Shown here piece by piece: positions 9,783-19,319 of a DNA stretch of 61,088 nt; the first letter of the stretch is position 1; each line of letters starts with the position of its first letter. A program made the position numbers and the translations under genes. The notes beneath the pieces were generated by a model, which had not been told where the DNA came from, did not search any database, and saw only the letters and a list, made by a program, of their open reading frames with translations. Source of the DNA: Halothiobacillaceae bacterium (GTDB lineage: Bacteria > Pseudomonadota > Gammaproteobacteria > Halothiobacillales > Halothiobacillaceae); contig JAQVHL010000007.1 of the NCBI GenBank assembly GCA_028696185.1, positions 1 to 61,088 on the forward strand. The letters run 5' to 3'.

Positions 9783-10826
9783 ATGCCCTGGCCGAGCCTG
9801 AATGAACGGGCGCAACAATTGCTCAAGGTGTTGGTCGAGCGTTACATCAACGACGGCGTGCCCGTGGGCTCGCGTACCCTGTCGCGCGCGCTGACGACAC
9901 CCTTGAGTCCGGCGACCATCCGTAATGTGATGGCAGACCTGGAAGAACTGGGGCTGATCTGCGCGCCTCACACCTCGGCCGGTCGGGTGCCGACTGAGCT
10001 GGGTTACCGCTTTTTCGTCGATCAATTGCTGGTCCATCGCGATCAGGGGCCGGATGGACGGGAAATCGGATGGCGGCTGCGTCAGGAAGCGGAAGTCGGT
10101 GGCGCGCAGGCGGTGGCGGAAACCGCGTCCAATCTGCTCTCCGGGCTCACCCGTTATGCCGGTGTGGTATCCGTCACCCGTCAGGTGCGCCACAACTTGC
10201 GCCAGATCGATTTCATCCCCCTGTCCGGGCGTCGTGTGCTGGCCATCCTGGTCACGCAGGATGGTCAGGTACTCAACCGTGTGCTTGAGGTGGGGCGCGA
10301 TTATGGCGCCGATGAATTGACGCGCCATGCCAACTACCTCAACGAACGCTTGCGTGGCATTGACCTGCGTCGCCTGCGCGAGCATCTGTTTGTCGAGCTC
10401 AAATCCGCCCGTGAAACCCTGGCCCAGGGCCTGGAAGAGGCCATCTCGCTGGCCGATCAGGCCCTGCGTGAGGGAGAAGACGCGCCTGCCCTGATTGTCG
10501 CCGGGCAGAGCAACCTGCTCGGGCTCGACGACTTGCCGAGCATGGAAGGGCTCAAGCGTTTGTTCGAGGCATTCAACGAAAAACGCGAGTTGTTGAGCCT
10601 GCTCGATCACTGCGAGCGCGGGCAGGGCGTACAGATTTTCATCGGCCGCGAATCCGGCAGCCCGACTTTCGAAGAATGCAGCGTGATTGGCGCGCCGTAT
10701 ACGGTGGATGGCGAGGTGGTGGGCGTGCTGGGCGTCATCGGCCCCAAGCGCATGGCCTACGACCGGGTCATCCAGATTGTGGACATCACCGCGCGGCTGA
10801 TGGGGTCGGCCTTGAATTCCCGCTGA
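9783..10826 (+). CDS. hrcA: Heat-inducible transcription repressor HrcA
   Basis: A 347-residue repressor with an N-terminal winged helix (LNERAQQLLKVLVERYINDG, then TIRNVMADLEELGLI) and the central and C-terminal GAF-like region that senses GroE availability. In this family GroEL keeps HrcA active, and loss of free GroEL under stress derepresses CIRCE genes. The ATG at 9783 has GGGGAG upstream; the in-frame TTG at 9753 lies inside the operator and is rejected. The gene is followed by grpE after 54 bp. Confidence 0.97.
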   Translation: MPWPSLNERAQQLLKVLVERYINDGVPVGSRTLSRALTTPLSPATIRNVMADLEELGLICAPHTSAGRVPTELGYRFFVDQLLVHRDQGPDGREIGWRLRQEAEVGGAQAVAETASNLLSGLTRYAGVVSVTRQVRHNLRQIDFIPLSGRRVLAILVTQDGQVLNRVLEVGRDYGADELTRHANYLNERLRGIDLRRLREHLFVELKSARETLAQGLEEAISLADQALREGEDAPALIVAGQSNLLGLDDLPSMEGLKRLFEAFNEKRELLSLLDHCERGQGVQIFIGRESGSPTFEECSVIGAPYTVDGEVVGVLGVIGPKRMAYDRVIQIVDITARLMGSALNSR

Positions 10827-10880
10827 TATGCCCGCATCGTGCGCCGATGAGCGTTTTTTCATCTTGATGGAGGTTTTCAC

Positions 10881-11417
10881 ATGAGCGAACAGGAACAGGT
10901 CAGTAACGCCACAATTCCGGATGCGGAAGCCGCCACGGTCATGCCGAGCCACGAAGAGGCCCTGCTCCTGCTGGAGGATGCCCGTTCCAAGGCGGACGAA
11001 CACTGGAACGCCCTGCTGCGCGTGCAGGCGGAAATGGACAATCTGCGCAAGCGCACCGAGCGCGATATCGAAAACGCGCACAAATACGCGCTGGAAAAAT
11101 TCGTCGATGCCCTGATCCCGGTCATGGACTCGCTGGACATGGGCCTGGAGGCCACCCGGCAGGAAAACGCCGATCTTGAGGCGATCCTGCGCGGCACCGA
11201 AATGACCCAGCGCCAGTTCATCCAGGCCATGGAAAAGTTCGGCGTGCAGGCCATCGATCCCTTGGGAGAGAAGTTCAACCCCGATCTGCATCAGGCCATG
11301 GCCATGCAGCCAGCGGAAGGCGAGCCCAATCGTGTGCTGGCCGTAATGCAGAAAGGGTATACCCTCAATGGGCGTCTGGTGCGCCCGGCATTGGTGGTGG
11401 TGTCCAAGGCCGCGTAA
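10881..11417 (+). CDS. grpE: Nucleotide exchange factor GrpE
   Basis: A 178-residue co-chaperone that releases ADP from DnaK. The N-terminal acidic tail and long coiled coil (about 30-95, with AEMDNLRKRTERD) lead to the compact beta domain with the conserved MQKGYTLNGRLVRPALVVVS. A strong ribosome-binding site, GGAGG, lies 8-9 bp upstream. It sits between hrcA and dnaK. Confidence 0.97.
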   Translation: MSEQEQVSNATIPDAEAATVMPSHEEALLLLEDARSKADEHWNALLRVQAEMDNLRKRTERDIENAHKYALEKFVDALIPVMDSLDMGLEATRQENADLEAILRGTEMTQRQFIQAMEKFGVQAIDPLGEKFNPDLHQAMAMQPAEGEPNRVLAVMQKGYTLNGRLVRPALVVVSKAA

Positions 11418-11432
11418 AAAAACAGGGCGGCC

Positions 11433-11460
11433 CTTGAAAGCACGGCCGCGTACCCACATA
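11433..11460 (+). promoter_or_regulatory. Sigma32-like heat-shock promoter of dnaK
   Basis: CTTGAAA at 11433-11439, an exact match to the sigma32 -35 box, is followed after 13 bp by CCCACATA, close to the CCCCATnT -10 box. The predicted start is near 11467, giving a leader of about 55 nt. No CIRCE element lies in this gap, so dnaK would be heat-induced independently of HrcA. Confidence 0.6.
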
Positions 11461-11521
11461 ACCACGCCAGCGGCCGATACACGGCAGACACCTTTACAGA
11501 ATTCGTCTTTGGAGAACATAC

Positions 11522-13453
11522 ATGGGCAAGATCATCGGCATCGACCTTGGAACCACCAACTCCTGCGTCGCCATCATGGAGGGCGGTACGCCCAAGGTCA
11601 TCGAAAACAGCGAGGGCGCGCGCACCACGCCGTCCGTGGTGGCTTTCACCAATGACGGCGAAGTGGTTGTCGGCCAGCCGGCCAAGCGCCAGGCGGTTAC
11701 CAACCCGCAGAACACCCTGTTCGCGGTCAAGCGCCTGATCGGCCGTCGCTTCGAGGAGCAGGCGGTGCAGAAGGACATCAAGCTGATGCCCTACAAGATC
11801 GTCAAGGCCGACAACGGTGATGCCTGGGTCGAGGCCAACGGCAAGAAAATGGCCGCGCCGGAAGTCTCCGCGCGCGTCTTGATGAAGATCAAGAAAGACG
11901 TCGAAGCGTATCTTGGCGAGGAAGTGACCGAGGCGGTCATCACCGTCCCGGCCTACTTCAACGACAGCCAGCGCCAGGCGACCAAGGACGCCGGCCGTAT
12001 CGCCGGTCTGGACGTCAAACGCATCATCAACGAGCCGACGGCGGCCGCGCTGGCTTACGGCATGGACAAGGAACCGGGCAAGGACCGCAAGATCGCCGTG
12101 TATGACCTCGGTGGCGGTACCTTCGATATTTCCATCATCGAGATCGCCGACATCGACGGCGAGAAGCAGTTCGAAGTGCTGTCCACCAACGGCGACACCT
12201 TCCTCGGGGGGGAGGATTTCGACAACCGCCTGATCGACTTCCTGGTGGACGAGTTCCGCAAGGATCAGGGCGTGGATCTGCGCAATGATCCTTTGGCCAT
12301 GCAGCGCCTGAAGGAAGCCGCGGAAAAGGCCAAGATCGAGCTTTCCTCCACCGAGCAGACCGATGTCAACCTGCCGTACATCACCGCTGACGCGAGCGGT
12401 CCGAAGCACCTGAACGTCAAGATTACCCGCGCCAAGCTCGAATCGCTGGTCGATGACCTCATCACCCGCACCATCGAGCCCTGCAAGACCGCGCTCAAGG
12501 ACGCCGGCTTGTCCACCGCCCAGATCGACGAAGTCATCCTCGTTGGCGGTCAGACCCGCATGCCCAAGGTGCGCGAAGCGGTGAAGAGTTTCTTCGGCAA
12601 GGAGCCGCGCAAGGACGTCAACCCGGATGAGGCCGTCGCCGTGGGCGCTGCGATCCAGGGCGGCGTGCTGGGCGGTCACGTCAAGGACGTGCTGCTGCTC
12701 GATGTCACCCCGCTGTCGCTGGGCATCGAGACCCTGGGCGGAGTGATGACCAAGCTGATCGAGAAGAACACCACCATCCCGACCAAGGCGGGCCAGGTGT
12801 TCTCCACGGCCGATGACAACCAGACGGCGGTGACCATCCACGTCCTGCAGGGCGAGCGCGAAATGGCGCGTGACAACAAGTCGCTGGGCCGCTTCGATCT
12901 CGCGGACATCCCGCCGGCGCCGCGCGGCATGCCGCAGATCGAAGTCAGCTTCGACATCGACGCCAACGGCATCATGCATGTCTCCGCCAAGGACAAGGCC
13001 ACCGGCAAGCAGCAGTCCATCCAGATCAAGGCCAGCTCCGGTCTGAGCGAGGACGAGATCAAGCGCATGGTCAAGGACGCGGAAATGCACGCGGCCGAGG
13101 ACAAGAAGATGCGCGAGCTGGTCGATGCCCGCAACCAGGCGGACAGCCTGATCCATGCTGTGGAAAAGACGCTCAAGGAACTGGGCGAGAAAGCGTCCGC
13201 CGAGGAAAAACAGGGCGCGGAATCCGCCATCGCGGCACTGAAAGAAGCGGTGAAGGGCGACGACAAGGCCGACATCGAGGCCAAGACCCAGGCCCTGACG
13301 GCCGCGTCCGCCAAGCTGGCTGAAAAAGCCTATGCGCAGGCCGATGCGGGGACGCAGGGCGCGCCCGGTGCGGATGCGGCAGCTTCTGGCAAGAAGTCCG
13401 GCGATGACGATGTGTTCGACGCCGAGTTCGAGGAAGTGAAGGACAACAAATAA
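11522..13453 (+). CDS. dnaK: Chaperone DnaK (Hsp70)
   Basis: A 643-residue ATP-dependent chaperone. The nucleotide-binding domain (1-385) has the phosphate loop [17 protein letters not shown], the [16 protein letters not shown] signature and [13 protein letters not shown]. The interdomain linker is [15 protein letters not shown]. The substrate-binding domain and helical lid end in a flexible acidic tail with [15 protein letters not shown], the EEV-like motif of the C-terminus. The start at [10 protein letters not shown] is canonical. Confidence 0.99.
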   Translation: MGKIIGIDLGTTNSCVAIMEGGTPKVIENSEGARTTPSVVAFTNDGEVVVGQPAKRQAVTNPQNTLFAVKRLIGRRFEEQAVQKDIKLMPYKIVKADNGDAWVEANGKKMAAPEVSARVLMKIKKDVEAYLGEEVTEAVITVPAYFNDSQRQATKDAGRIAGLDVKRIINEPTAAALAYGMDKEPGKDRKIAVYDLGGGTFDISIIEIADIDGEKQFEVLSTNGDTFLGGEDFDNRLIDFLVDEFRKDQGVDLRNDPLAMQRLKEAAEKAKIELSSTEQTDVNLPYITADASGPKHLNVKITRAKLESLVDDLITRTIEPCKTALKDAGLSTAQIDEVILVGGQTRMPKVREAVKSFFGKEPRKDVNPDEAVAVGAAIQGGVLGGHVKDVLLLDVTPLSLGIETLGGVMTKLIEKNTTIPTKAGQVFSTADDNQTAVTIHVLQGEREMARDNKSLGRFDLADIPPAPRGMPQIEVSFDIDANGIMHVSAKDKATGKQQSIQIKASSGLSEDEIKRMVKDAEMHAAEDKKMRELVDARNQADSLIHAVEKTLKELGEKASAEEKQGAESAIAALKEAVKGDDKADIEAKTQALTAASAKLAEKAYAQADAGTQGAPGADAAASGKKSGDDDVFDAEFEEVKDNK

Positions 13454-13474
13454 GGGATCGCTCCCTCCCTTTTG

Positions 13475-13542
13475 AGCCACAGCAGGCACGGCGGATTCGA
13501 TCAGGCAAGCGCCTTTCCGGGTCCGTCGTGAGCGCTGTGGCT
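13475..13542 (+). other. Long imperfect hairpin in the dnaK-dnaJ spacer
   Basis: The outer arms AGCCACAGC (13475-13483) and GCTGTGGCT (13534-13542) are perfectly complementary. Inner arms CACGGCGGA (13487-13495) and TCCGTCGTG (13522-13530) pair with one wobble, and a small AGGC/GCCT hairpin caps the structure. The dnaJ ribosome-binding region follows. It may be a processing or stabilising element that lowers dnaJ expression relative to dnaK. The sRNA tpke11 occupies the same gap in E. coli, so a small RNA is an alternative. Confidence 0.7.
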
Positions 13543-13563
13543 TCTTGATTTTCAGGAAAAATC

Positions 13564-14727
13564 ATGACCAAGAAAGACCTTTACGAAATCCTCGGTGTGG
13601 CCAAGAACGCCAGTGAGGACGAGCTCAAGAAGGCCTACCGCCGGCTCGCGATGAAGTATCATCCCGACCGCAATCCGGACGACAAGGATGCCGAGCTCAA
13701 GTTCAAGGAAGCCAAGGAAGCCTACGAAATCCTCTCCGACGCGCAGAAACGCGCGGCTTACGACCAGTTTGGTCATGCCGGCATCGATCCGTCGATGGGC
13801 GGTGGGGCCGGTGGCTATGGCGGGGGTTTTGGTGGCGGTGGAGCGAGCTTTTCGGACATCTTCGGCGATGTGTTCGGGGACATCTTCGGCGGCGCGGCCG
13901 GCGCGCGTGGGCGCGGCGGTAGCCGGGCCTGGCGCGGCGCGGACCTGCAGTACAACCTGGAGCTGACGCTGGAAGAAGCGGTCGCCGGCACGACCGTGAA
14001 GATTCGCGTACCCACGCATGTCGAATGTGCGGTCTGTCATGGCAGTGGCGCGCGCCCCGGCAGCTCGCCGAAGGTCTGTCCGACCTGTGGCGGGCGCGGG
14101 CAGGTCCGTATCCAGCAGGGTATCTTTGCCGTACAGCAGACCTGCCCGCATTGCCATGGGCGCGGCGAGATTATCGAAGAACCCTGTGACGCCTGTCATG
14201 GCGCCGGACGGGTCATCGAGCACAAGACACTTTCGGTCAAGGTGCCGCCCGGTGTGGACACCGGCGACCGCATCCGTCTGGCCGGTGAAGGCGAGGCAGG
14301 CGAGAACGGCGGCCCGGCAGGTGATCTGTATGTGCTGATCGACGTCAAGCCGCACCCGATTTTCCGCCGTCAGGATGCCGATCTGTACTGTGAGGTGCCG
14401 ATTGCCTTCGTGGTGGCCGCGTTAGGTGGTGAGATCGAGGTGCCGACGCTGGATGGTCGCGTCATGCTCAAGATACCCGAGGGCACGCAGACAGGCCGGC
14501 AGTTCCGTCTGCGCGGCAAGGGCGTCGCTCCGGTGCGAGGTGGCCCTCCGGGGGATTTGCTGTGCCGGGTCGTCGTGGAAACACCCGTCAACCTGACCGA
14601 CGAACAGAAAGCCATTTTGCGTCAGTTCGAGCAGGCCTTGGGCCACGAAAACGGCGATCAGCATCGGCCGCAGGAAAAATCCTGGCTGGATGGCGTGAAG
14701 AAATTTTTCGACGATCTGCGTTATTGA
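13564..14727 (+). CDS. dnaJ: Chaperone DnaJ (Hsp40)
   Basis: A 387-residue type I J-protein that stimulates DnaK ATP hydrolysis and delivers substrates. The J domain has the HPDRN motif (residues about 33-37). A Gly/Phe-rich segment (about 75-115) leads to a zinc-finger region with four CxxCxGxG repeats ([32 protein letters not shown]). Two C-terminal beta-sandwich domains follow. It lies 110 bp after dnaK across a strong hairpin and is probably co-transcribed with it. Confidence 0.98.
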   Translation: MTKKDLYEILGVAKNASEDELKKAYRRLAMKYHPDRNPDDKDAELKFKEAKEAYEILSDAQKRAAYDQFGHAGIDPSMGGGAGGYGGGFGGGGASFSDIFGDVFGDIFGGAAGARGRGGSRAWRGADLQYNLELTLEEAVAGTTVKIRVPTHVECAVCHGSGARPGSSPKVCPTCGGRGQVRIQQGIFAVQQTCPHCHGRGEIIEEPCDACHGAGRVIEHKTLSVKVPPGVDTGDRIRLAGEGEAGENGGPAGDLYVLIDVKPHPIFRRQDADLYCEVPIAFVVAALGGEIEVPTLDGRVMLKIPEGTQTGRQFRLRGKGVAPVRGGPPGDLLCRVVVETPVNLTDEQKAILRQFEQALGHENGDQHRPQEKSWLDGVKKFFDDLRY

Positions 14728-14874
14728 GGGTCGTGCGACGCATCTGCCGATGCGGAGCCTTATGGGTTCCGCCCCGTGCATGCCGTTGGACAGGGCGTCT
14801 TGCATACGCTTGAATAACAGTGGGTCCGAAGATTGGGCTCCTCGACGATGACGGACAAAGGATAAGGGACAGGT

Positions 14875-17259
14875 ATGCGTTTCAGGGATTCTCTGCAAAC
14901 CAAGTTCCTGTTTGTGGTGGGCTTGGGCATCGTCCCGGCCCTGTTTGTCCTTGTATTGTTCGGCCAGGGGTTTGAGTCCAGGAGCATGGACATGGCCCGT
15001 GAGCTCTTGATCATCAAGGCCGAGCGCTTCAGCAAATTCCAGCAAACGCGCATCGACGAAACCCGCCTGCTGCTGACCACACTGGCCCAGGACCCTATCC
15101 TTCAGGCGCATGAAAATCCGCATTGCGAAACGCATCTGGCGGAAATTCTGCGCAATTTGCCCAATCCCGTGGCCAACCTGCTGGTCATGGATCCAGAAGG
15201 CAAGGTGCTTTGCAATGCGGTTTCGCCGGGCAAGCATCACTCCCTGGCCGACCGGCTTTATTACCAAAAAGCGATGCGCACCGGTGTGTTTGCCGTGGGC
15301 GAGTTCGCTGTCGGGCGCACGACACAGACCCAGATCATCGGCATGGCCTATCCGCTGGTTCGCGACGGGAAGGTAGTGATGCTCACCGCTACCTCGCTGA
15401 ACCTCGACTCCATGACGGATCTGCCGCGTACCGAGCTGCTCGGTCATAGGGTGGAACGGTTGATCGTGGATCATCATGGGCATGTGCTGCTGCATCAGGA
15501 TGACAATGGTTTTTCGGTAACGCCGGGGGAGGACGTGTCCAAGACACCGCTGGGGCAGTCCGTGTTGTCCCGTGCTGCAGGGGACGTCATCGAGGTGCCC
15601 GACCTGTCCGGTCGCCCCAGCCTGTTTGCCTTCGCACCCTTGGGACCGGCAGCGGCTCCGTATGCGCATGTGGCTATTGGTGTTGATATGCACGCCCTGG
15701 CCAATGAGCAGGAACGGCTGCTTTACATGCAGGTGGGGGCTTCTTTTGTTGCCTTGTTGCTTGGGCTGTGGCTGGCATCGCATAGCTATACCCGTCTGCT
15801 CAAACGCCGGCTCGATCCGCTCATCGAGGCGGTTCGTCATATCGAACAGGGTGAGCAACACCCGGACATACCTTCCGATGCCACAGGCGATGAGCTTGGC
15901 CGCCTGTCGCGCGCCTTGTCGGGTATGAACCAGGAACTGCATGAGCGCCATCAGGCGTTGTTTTACCAGGCTCGTCACGATCAGCTGACAGGCCTGCCCA
16001 ATCGGGCGGATCTCGACGAACGCCTGGGACAGGCCATCGACCACGCACGCGAGGAAGGAACGCTGTTGGCGGTGATGTTTCTGGATATCGACCATTTCAA
16101 GACGATCAACAACAGCCTGGGGCATGCGTTTGGCGATCAGCTGCTGTGCATCATCGCTCAGCGCATATTGCGGCTTTTGGGACGGGAAGGCAGCCTTGCC
16201 CGCATGGGCGGGGACGAGTTCGCCATCCTGCTTGAAAGGGTGGAGGGCGAAACAGCGGTTGGCGTATTTGCCGAGCGTCTGCAAAAGACGCTGGGAGAAC
16301 CTTTCGAGCTCGACGGACATACCCTGTTTCTTACCGCCAGCATGGGGATCGCCATTTATCCACGCGATGCCGATGACGTCGTCACCTTCCTGCAAAATGC
16401 CGACGCCGCGCTGTTCCAGAGCAAGAAGGCCGGGCGAAACACCTATCGCTTCTTCACTCCAGTGCTGGTCGAGGAGGCCCGCGAGCGGCTGACCCTGGTC
16501 AACGCGCTGCGCCATGCTCTGGACCTGAGCGAGACAGGCGAAGCGGCCCTTCAGCAGCTCAGCCTGCATTACCAGCCCCAGTTCCAGCTCAATGACGGTC
16601 GACTCGTCAGTGCCGAGGCCCTGGCGCGCTGGCATCATCCCGAACTCGGGCCGATCTCGCCCGCGCGTTTCATCCCGGTCGCTGAACAGGGTGGGCTTAT
16701 TATCCGCCTCGGGCAATGGGCTCTGCGCAGCGCCTTGCAGCAGATGCGCCAGTGGCTGGACGAGGGGCGCGACATCGCGTATGTGGCGGTCAATGTTTCC
16801 GCCCTGCAGCTACGTGGCGGCAAGCTGCCCGAAGAAGTGGCCGTGCTGTTACAGCATACCGGGCTTGAAGCGCATCACCTGGAGCTGGAAATCACTGAAA
16901 GTGCGATTCTCGACGATCCCGATCTCATGATCGGGCAACTCCAGGATCTGCATGCCCTGGGGGTTCGTCTGGCACTGGATGATTTCGGTACCGGGTACTC
17001 TTCGCTTACCTATCTCAAGCGCCTTCCCTTGCACCGGGTCAAGATCGACCAGAGTTTTGTGCGCGATATGCTGGTGGATGCACACGATGAGGCCATCACC
17101 CGTGCCATTCTCGTGCTTGGGCACAGCCTGGGGCTGGAAGTCGTGGCGGAAGGGGTCGAATGCGCCGAGCAGGCGAACCACCTGCTCAGATTGGGGTGCA
17201 ACAGTGCCCAGGGATACCATCTGGGACGGCCGGTTCCCGCGCCGCAGTTGTTTGGGTGA
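14875..17259 (+). CDS. Membrane sensor with HAMP-GGDEF-EAL (c-di-GMP cyclase/phosphodiesterase)
   Basis: A 794-residue inner-membrane protein. TM1 (about 10-30) and TM2 (about 282-302) flank a periplasmic Cache-type sensor that has the typical DRLYYQKAM and VGRTTQTQIIGMAYPL features. A HAMP segment follows, then GGDEF (intact MGGDEFAIL, about 440-450) and EAL (intact AEALARWHHPE, DDFGTGYSSLTYLKRLPL and the LEVVAEGVE region). Both catalytic motifs look complete, so it could make or hydrolyse c-di-GMP. The 147-bp gap after dnaJ holds a small CGCATC/GATGCG hairpin at 14739-14754 and no other clear signal. Ligand and net activity cannot be read from the sequence. Confidence 0.92.
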   Translation: MRFRDSLQTKFLFVVGLGIVPALFVLVLFGQGFESRSMDMARELLIIKAERFSKFQQTRIDETRLLLTTLAQDPILQAHENPHCETHLAEILRNLPNPVANLLVMDPEGKVLCNAVSPGKHHSLADRLYYQKAMRTGVFAVGEFAVGRTTQTQIIGMAYPLVRDGKVVMLTATSLNLDSMTDLPRTELLGHRVERLIVDHHGHVLLHQDDNGFSVTPGEDVSKTPLGQSVLSRAAGDVIEVPDLSGRPSLFAFAPLGPAAAPYAHVAIGVDMHALANEQERLLYMQVGASFVALLLGLWLASHSYTRLLKRRLDPLIEAVRHIEQGEQHPDIPSDATGDELGRLSRALSGMNQELHERHQALFYQARHDQLTGLPNRADLDERLGQAIDHAREEGTLLAVMFLDIDHFKTINNSLGHAFGDQLLCIIAQRILRLLGREGSLARMGGDEFAILLERVEGETAVGVFAERLQKTLGEPFELDGHTLFLTASMGIAIYPRDADDVVTFLQNADAALFQSKKAGRNTYRFFTPVLVEEARERLTLVNALRHALDLSETGEAALQQLSLHYQPQFQLNDGRLVSAEALARWHHPELGPISPARFIPVAEQGGLIIRLGQWALRSALQQMRQWLDEGRDIAYVAVNVSALQLRGGKLPEEVAVLLQHTGLEAHHLELEITESAILDDPDLMIGQLQDLHALGVRLALDDFGTGYSSLTYLKRLPLHRVKIDQSFVRDMLVDAHDEAITRAILVLGHSLGLEVVAEGVECAEQANHLLRLGCNSAQGYHLGRPVPAPQLFG

Positions 17260-17300
17260 TGAAGGCGGACAGCTCGTTTTTCAGGCCTTGATTCGCCTTT

Positions 17301-17771
17301 TCAGTGGCCCGGCGATTCCAGACTCAGAATATGGTGCCACTGCGCTTCGCTGACCGGCATGACCGAAAGACGATTGCCGCGCCGGACCAGCGGCATGTCG
17401 GCCAGGGCGGGATCTTCGCGCATTTCCTGCAGTGTGATGGTGCGCGCAAGATGCCGCACATGACGGACATCGACCCGCAGCCAGCGGGGGGCTTCCGGCG
17501 GGCTTTTGGGGTCGAAATACTTGCTTTGCGGGTCCCAGGATGTGGCGTCAGGATAGGCCTCGCGCACGATTTCCATGATGCCGACAATGCCGGGCACCTT
17601 GGTGTTCGAGTGGTAGAAGAACGCCAGATCGCCCTGTTTCATGCCATCGCGCATCATATTGCGCGCTTGATAGTTGCGCACGCCGTCCCAGGGTTCGGTT
17701 TTGTCCGGGCGCGTGGCCAGATCGTCGATGCCGAACACATCCGGTTCGGATTTCATCAGCCAGTAGTTCAT
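17301..17771 (-). CDS. EVE domain protein
   Basis: A 156-residue protein made of a single EVE (PUA-like) domain. It opens with MNYWLMKSEPDVFGIDDL and contains WDGVRNYQARNMMRDGMKQGD and FYHSNTKVPGIVGI, which are hallmarks of the family (human THYN1 homologues). EVE domains bind modified bases such as 5-methylcytosine or its oxidised forms in nucleic acids; the bacterial role is not established. Its ATG overlaps the fau stop (ATGA), so the two are translationally coupled and expressed after 6S RNA. EVE domains beside restriction genes are known, but none are here. Confidence 0.92.
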   Translation of the reverse strand: MNYWLMKSEPDVFGIDDLATRPDKTEPWDGVRNYQARNMMRDGMKQGDLAFFYHSNTKVPGIVGIMEIVREAYPDATSWDPQSKYFDPKSPPEAPRWLRVDVRHVRHLARTITLQEMREDPALADMPLVRRGNRLSVMPVSEAQWHHILSLESPGH

Positions 17772-18379
17772 GCGTGTGTTCTCCAGGAGCGGGCAAAGGC
17801 TTGCAGTCGGTTTTCCGTCAGTACGGCGCGCAGTGGAACATCCCAGGGGGCATGGGGCAGGGCAGGCAGGCGCTGGCGCTCGAAGGCCACGCCTACCAGG
17901 CGCGGATGCGGACGGCGGGCTTCACCGTGCATGAAGGCCAGACTGCGGTCATAGAACCCGCCCCCCATGCCCAAGCGGTTGCCCTTCTCGTCAAAGCCGA
18001 CCAGAGGCATCAGGATGAGATCCAGCCTTCGGGCATCGCGCAGCTGTGAAGGCGGCAGGGCCGGTTCCGGGATGCCAAAGCGGTTGAGGCGCAGGCGTGT
18101 GCGCGGCGTCACCGGGGCAAAACGCAGTGAGTGTCCGCGCAGTACAGGCAGGTAAAGCGTTTTTTGTTCGCCACATGCACGATCAATCAGCGCGGAGAGG
18201 TCCACTTCGCCGTCGTTGGGCAGGTACAGGGCAATATGACGGGCTTCGCGCCAGAAACGATGACGCAGCAGATGGCCCAGAAGGCGGTGTTCAAGACGAT
18301 GTCGGGCCTGACCGGCAAGGGCGCGGCGTTGCTCGCGGAGCGCTTTGCGAAGATCGGTGCGGCTGGGATGGGTAGACAT
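17768..18379 (-). CDS. fau: 5-formyltetrahydrofolate cyclo-ligase
   Basis: A 203-residue enzyme (YgfA family) that converts 5-formyl-THF to 5,10-methenyl-THF with ATP and so recycles the storage folate. It has the N-terminal basic helix LRKALREQRRAL, a central ALYLPNDGEVD segment, and the conserved Gly-rich ATP and folate site MPLVGFDEKGNRLGMGGGFYDR. It starts only about 17 nt after the 3' end of 6S RNA, the same linkage as ssrS-ygfA in E. coli, so it is probably read through from the 6S promoter. Confidence 0.95.
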   Translation of the reverse strand: MSTHPSRTDLRKALREQRRALAGQARHRLEHRLLGHLLRHRFWREARHIALYLPNDGEVDLSALIDRACGEQKTLYLPVLRGHSLRFAPVTPRTRLRLNRFGIPEPALPPSQLRDARRLDLILMPLVGFDEKGNRLGMGGGFYDRSLAFMHGEARRPHPRLVGVAFERQRLPALPHAPWDVPLRAVLTENRLQAFARSWRTHA

Positions 18380-18396
18380 GGCAGTGCAGGTGAAGG

Positions 18397-18580
18397 GGTC
18401 TTCCGGGGCGCCGGTGTCGTTCTCGACCTTGAACCGGAAGGTTCAAGCTGGAGGTTGCCAGAACGCTTCAGGCTTCCCGCACGGAGCGGACATGCACAAC
18501 AGCGTTCGGAAGGCTCCCCCCGGGGTCGCGCATTAAGGCTCAAGGGGCATGGAACTAACTGCCGGGCGCCTCAGAAGACT
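18397..18580 (-). ncRNA. ssrS: 6S RNA
   Basis: On the minus strand the segment shows the 6S fold. The ends pair (GTCTTC at 18579-18574 with GAAGAC at 18403-18398, then GGCGCC-type arms). A GTGCATGTCCGCTCCG stretch followed by GGGAAGCC corresponds to the E. coli GAGCATGCTCGGTCCGTCC/AGAAGCC region. The apical hairpin CTTGAACC-TTCC-GGTTCAAG matches the E. coli CTTGAACC...GGTTCAAG hairpin. The length is about 184 nt, and it sits between zapA and fau. 6S RNA binds the sigma70 RNA polymerase holoenzyme in stationary phase. End positions are estimated from the terminal stem to within a few bases. Confidence 0.93.
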
Positions 18581-18646
18581 TGGCTTCAAGATATACCAGA
18601 CGCTTGGTCATGGCAAACGAATTGTCAGTTTTACTGCAGGCGCGGC

Positions 18647-18958
18647 TCACGGCAGGCGGCAGGTTTCCAGCGCTTCGTTGATATGCGTTTCCAGAAGGCC
18701 GAGACGGGTAGTGACCTGCTCGGAAGGCTGGCTCGCGCCTTCGCGCTGATTGAGCATTTCGTGGGCGATATTCAGCGCGGCCATGACCGCGACGCGGTCA
18801 TTCCCGATGACCTTGCCGCTGTTGCGTATCTCGCGCATGCGTGCGTCAAGATATCGGGAGGCGCGCAGCAAGGCGTCGCGCTCTCCCTCCGGGCAGGCAA
18901 TGCGGTATTCCTTGTCCAGAATATGGATGTCGACGGCATGATGGGCGTCATGGCTCAT
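18647..18958 (-). CDS. zapA: Cell division protein ZapA
   Basis: A 103-residue FtsZ-ring stabiliser. The N-terminal beta part (VDIHILDKEYRIACPEGERDALLRA) and the MAALNIAHEML helix match ZapA, with a C-terminal coiled coil. I chose the ATG at 18958, which overlaps the stop of the upstream ZapB-like gene (ATGA); a longer frame to 19108 is an artefact of overlap with that gene. It lies about 66 bp ahead of 6S RNA on the same strand. Confidence 0.95.
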   Translation of the reverse strand: MSHDAHHAVDIHILDKEYRIACPEGERDALLRASRYLDARMREIRNSGKVIGNDRVAVMAALNIAHEMLNQREGASQPSEQVTTRLGLLETHINEALETCRLP

Positions 18959-19158
18959 GATTGCGCTTCGATGTCCTTGATGCGGTTGAGGATGGCCTGG
19001 ACCCGGTTTTCCGTGCCCATGAGTTTCTCGACGAGCTGTGCGTTGTCCGTGCGCAGGGCTTCGATTTCGCGGTGCAGGGACTGGTTGGACAGCTTGAGTG
19101 TCTGACACAGCGCGATAAGCTGGTGCACACGGTCTTCGAAGCGGCTCAGATCATCCAT
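18955..19158 (-). CDS. Small coiled-coil protein, TIGR02449/ZapB-like
   Basis: A 67-residue protein that is essentially one coiled coil (FEDRVHQLIALCQTLKLSNQ, then heptads through ENRVQAILNRIKDIEAQ). Proteins of this kind lie directly upstream of zapA in many gammaproteobacteria and are described as a TIGR02449 family with ZapB-like character. Overlap with zapA (ATGA) suggests a shared division role. It is divergent from ygfB. Confidence 0.85.
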   Translation of the reverse strand: MDDLSRFEDRVHQLIALCQTLKLSNQSLHREIEALRTDNAQLVEKLMGTENRVQAILNRIKDIEAQS

Positions 19159-19319
19159 TGGGGCAGCGTATCGCGGGATGGGCAGGACTAGGAATACTAG
19201 GGTGTGGCGCGTCGGGAATCAACCCGGAAAGCAGAACCGGTCTTGCGTCCGGCGGTGGCGTTTTCCGTAGCCTGCTGGCGGTGCTAGGATGCGCTTTCAA
19301 GAAGTTTACGGGAAAACCC

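Noticed and set aside
11291-13489. 732-codon open frame opposite dnaK
   Set aside because: It is antisense to a highly conserved gene in a GC-rich genome; its product has no family features and mirrors dnaK codon bias.
14422-16716. 764-codon open frame opposite dnaJ and the GGDEF-EAL gene
   Set aside because: It spans two real genes on the other strand and has low-complexity, His/Gln-rich content without recognisable domains.
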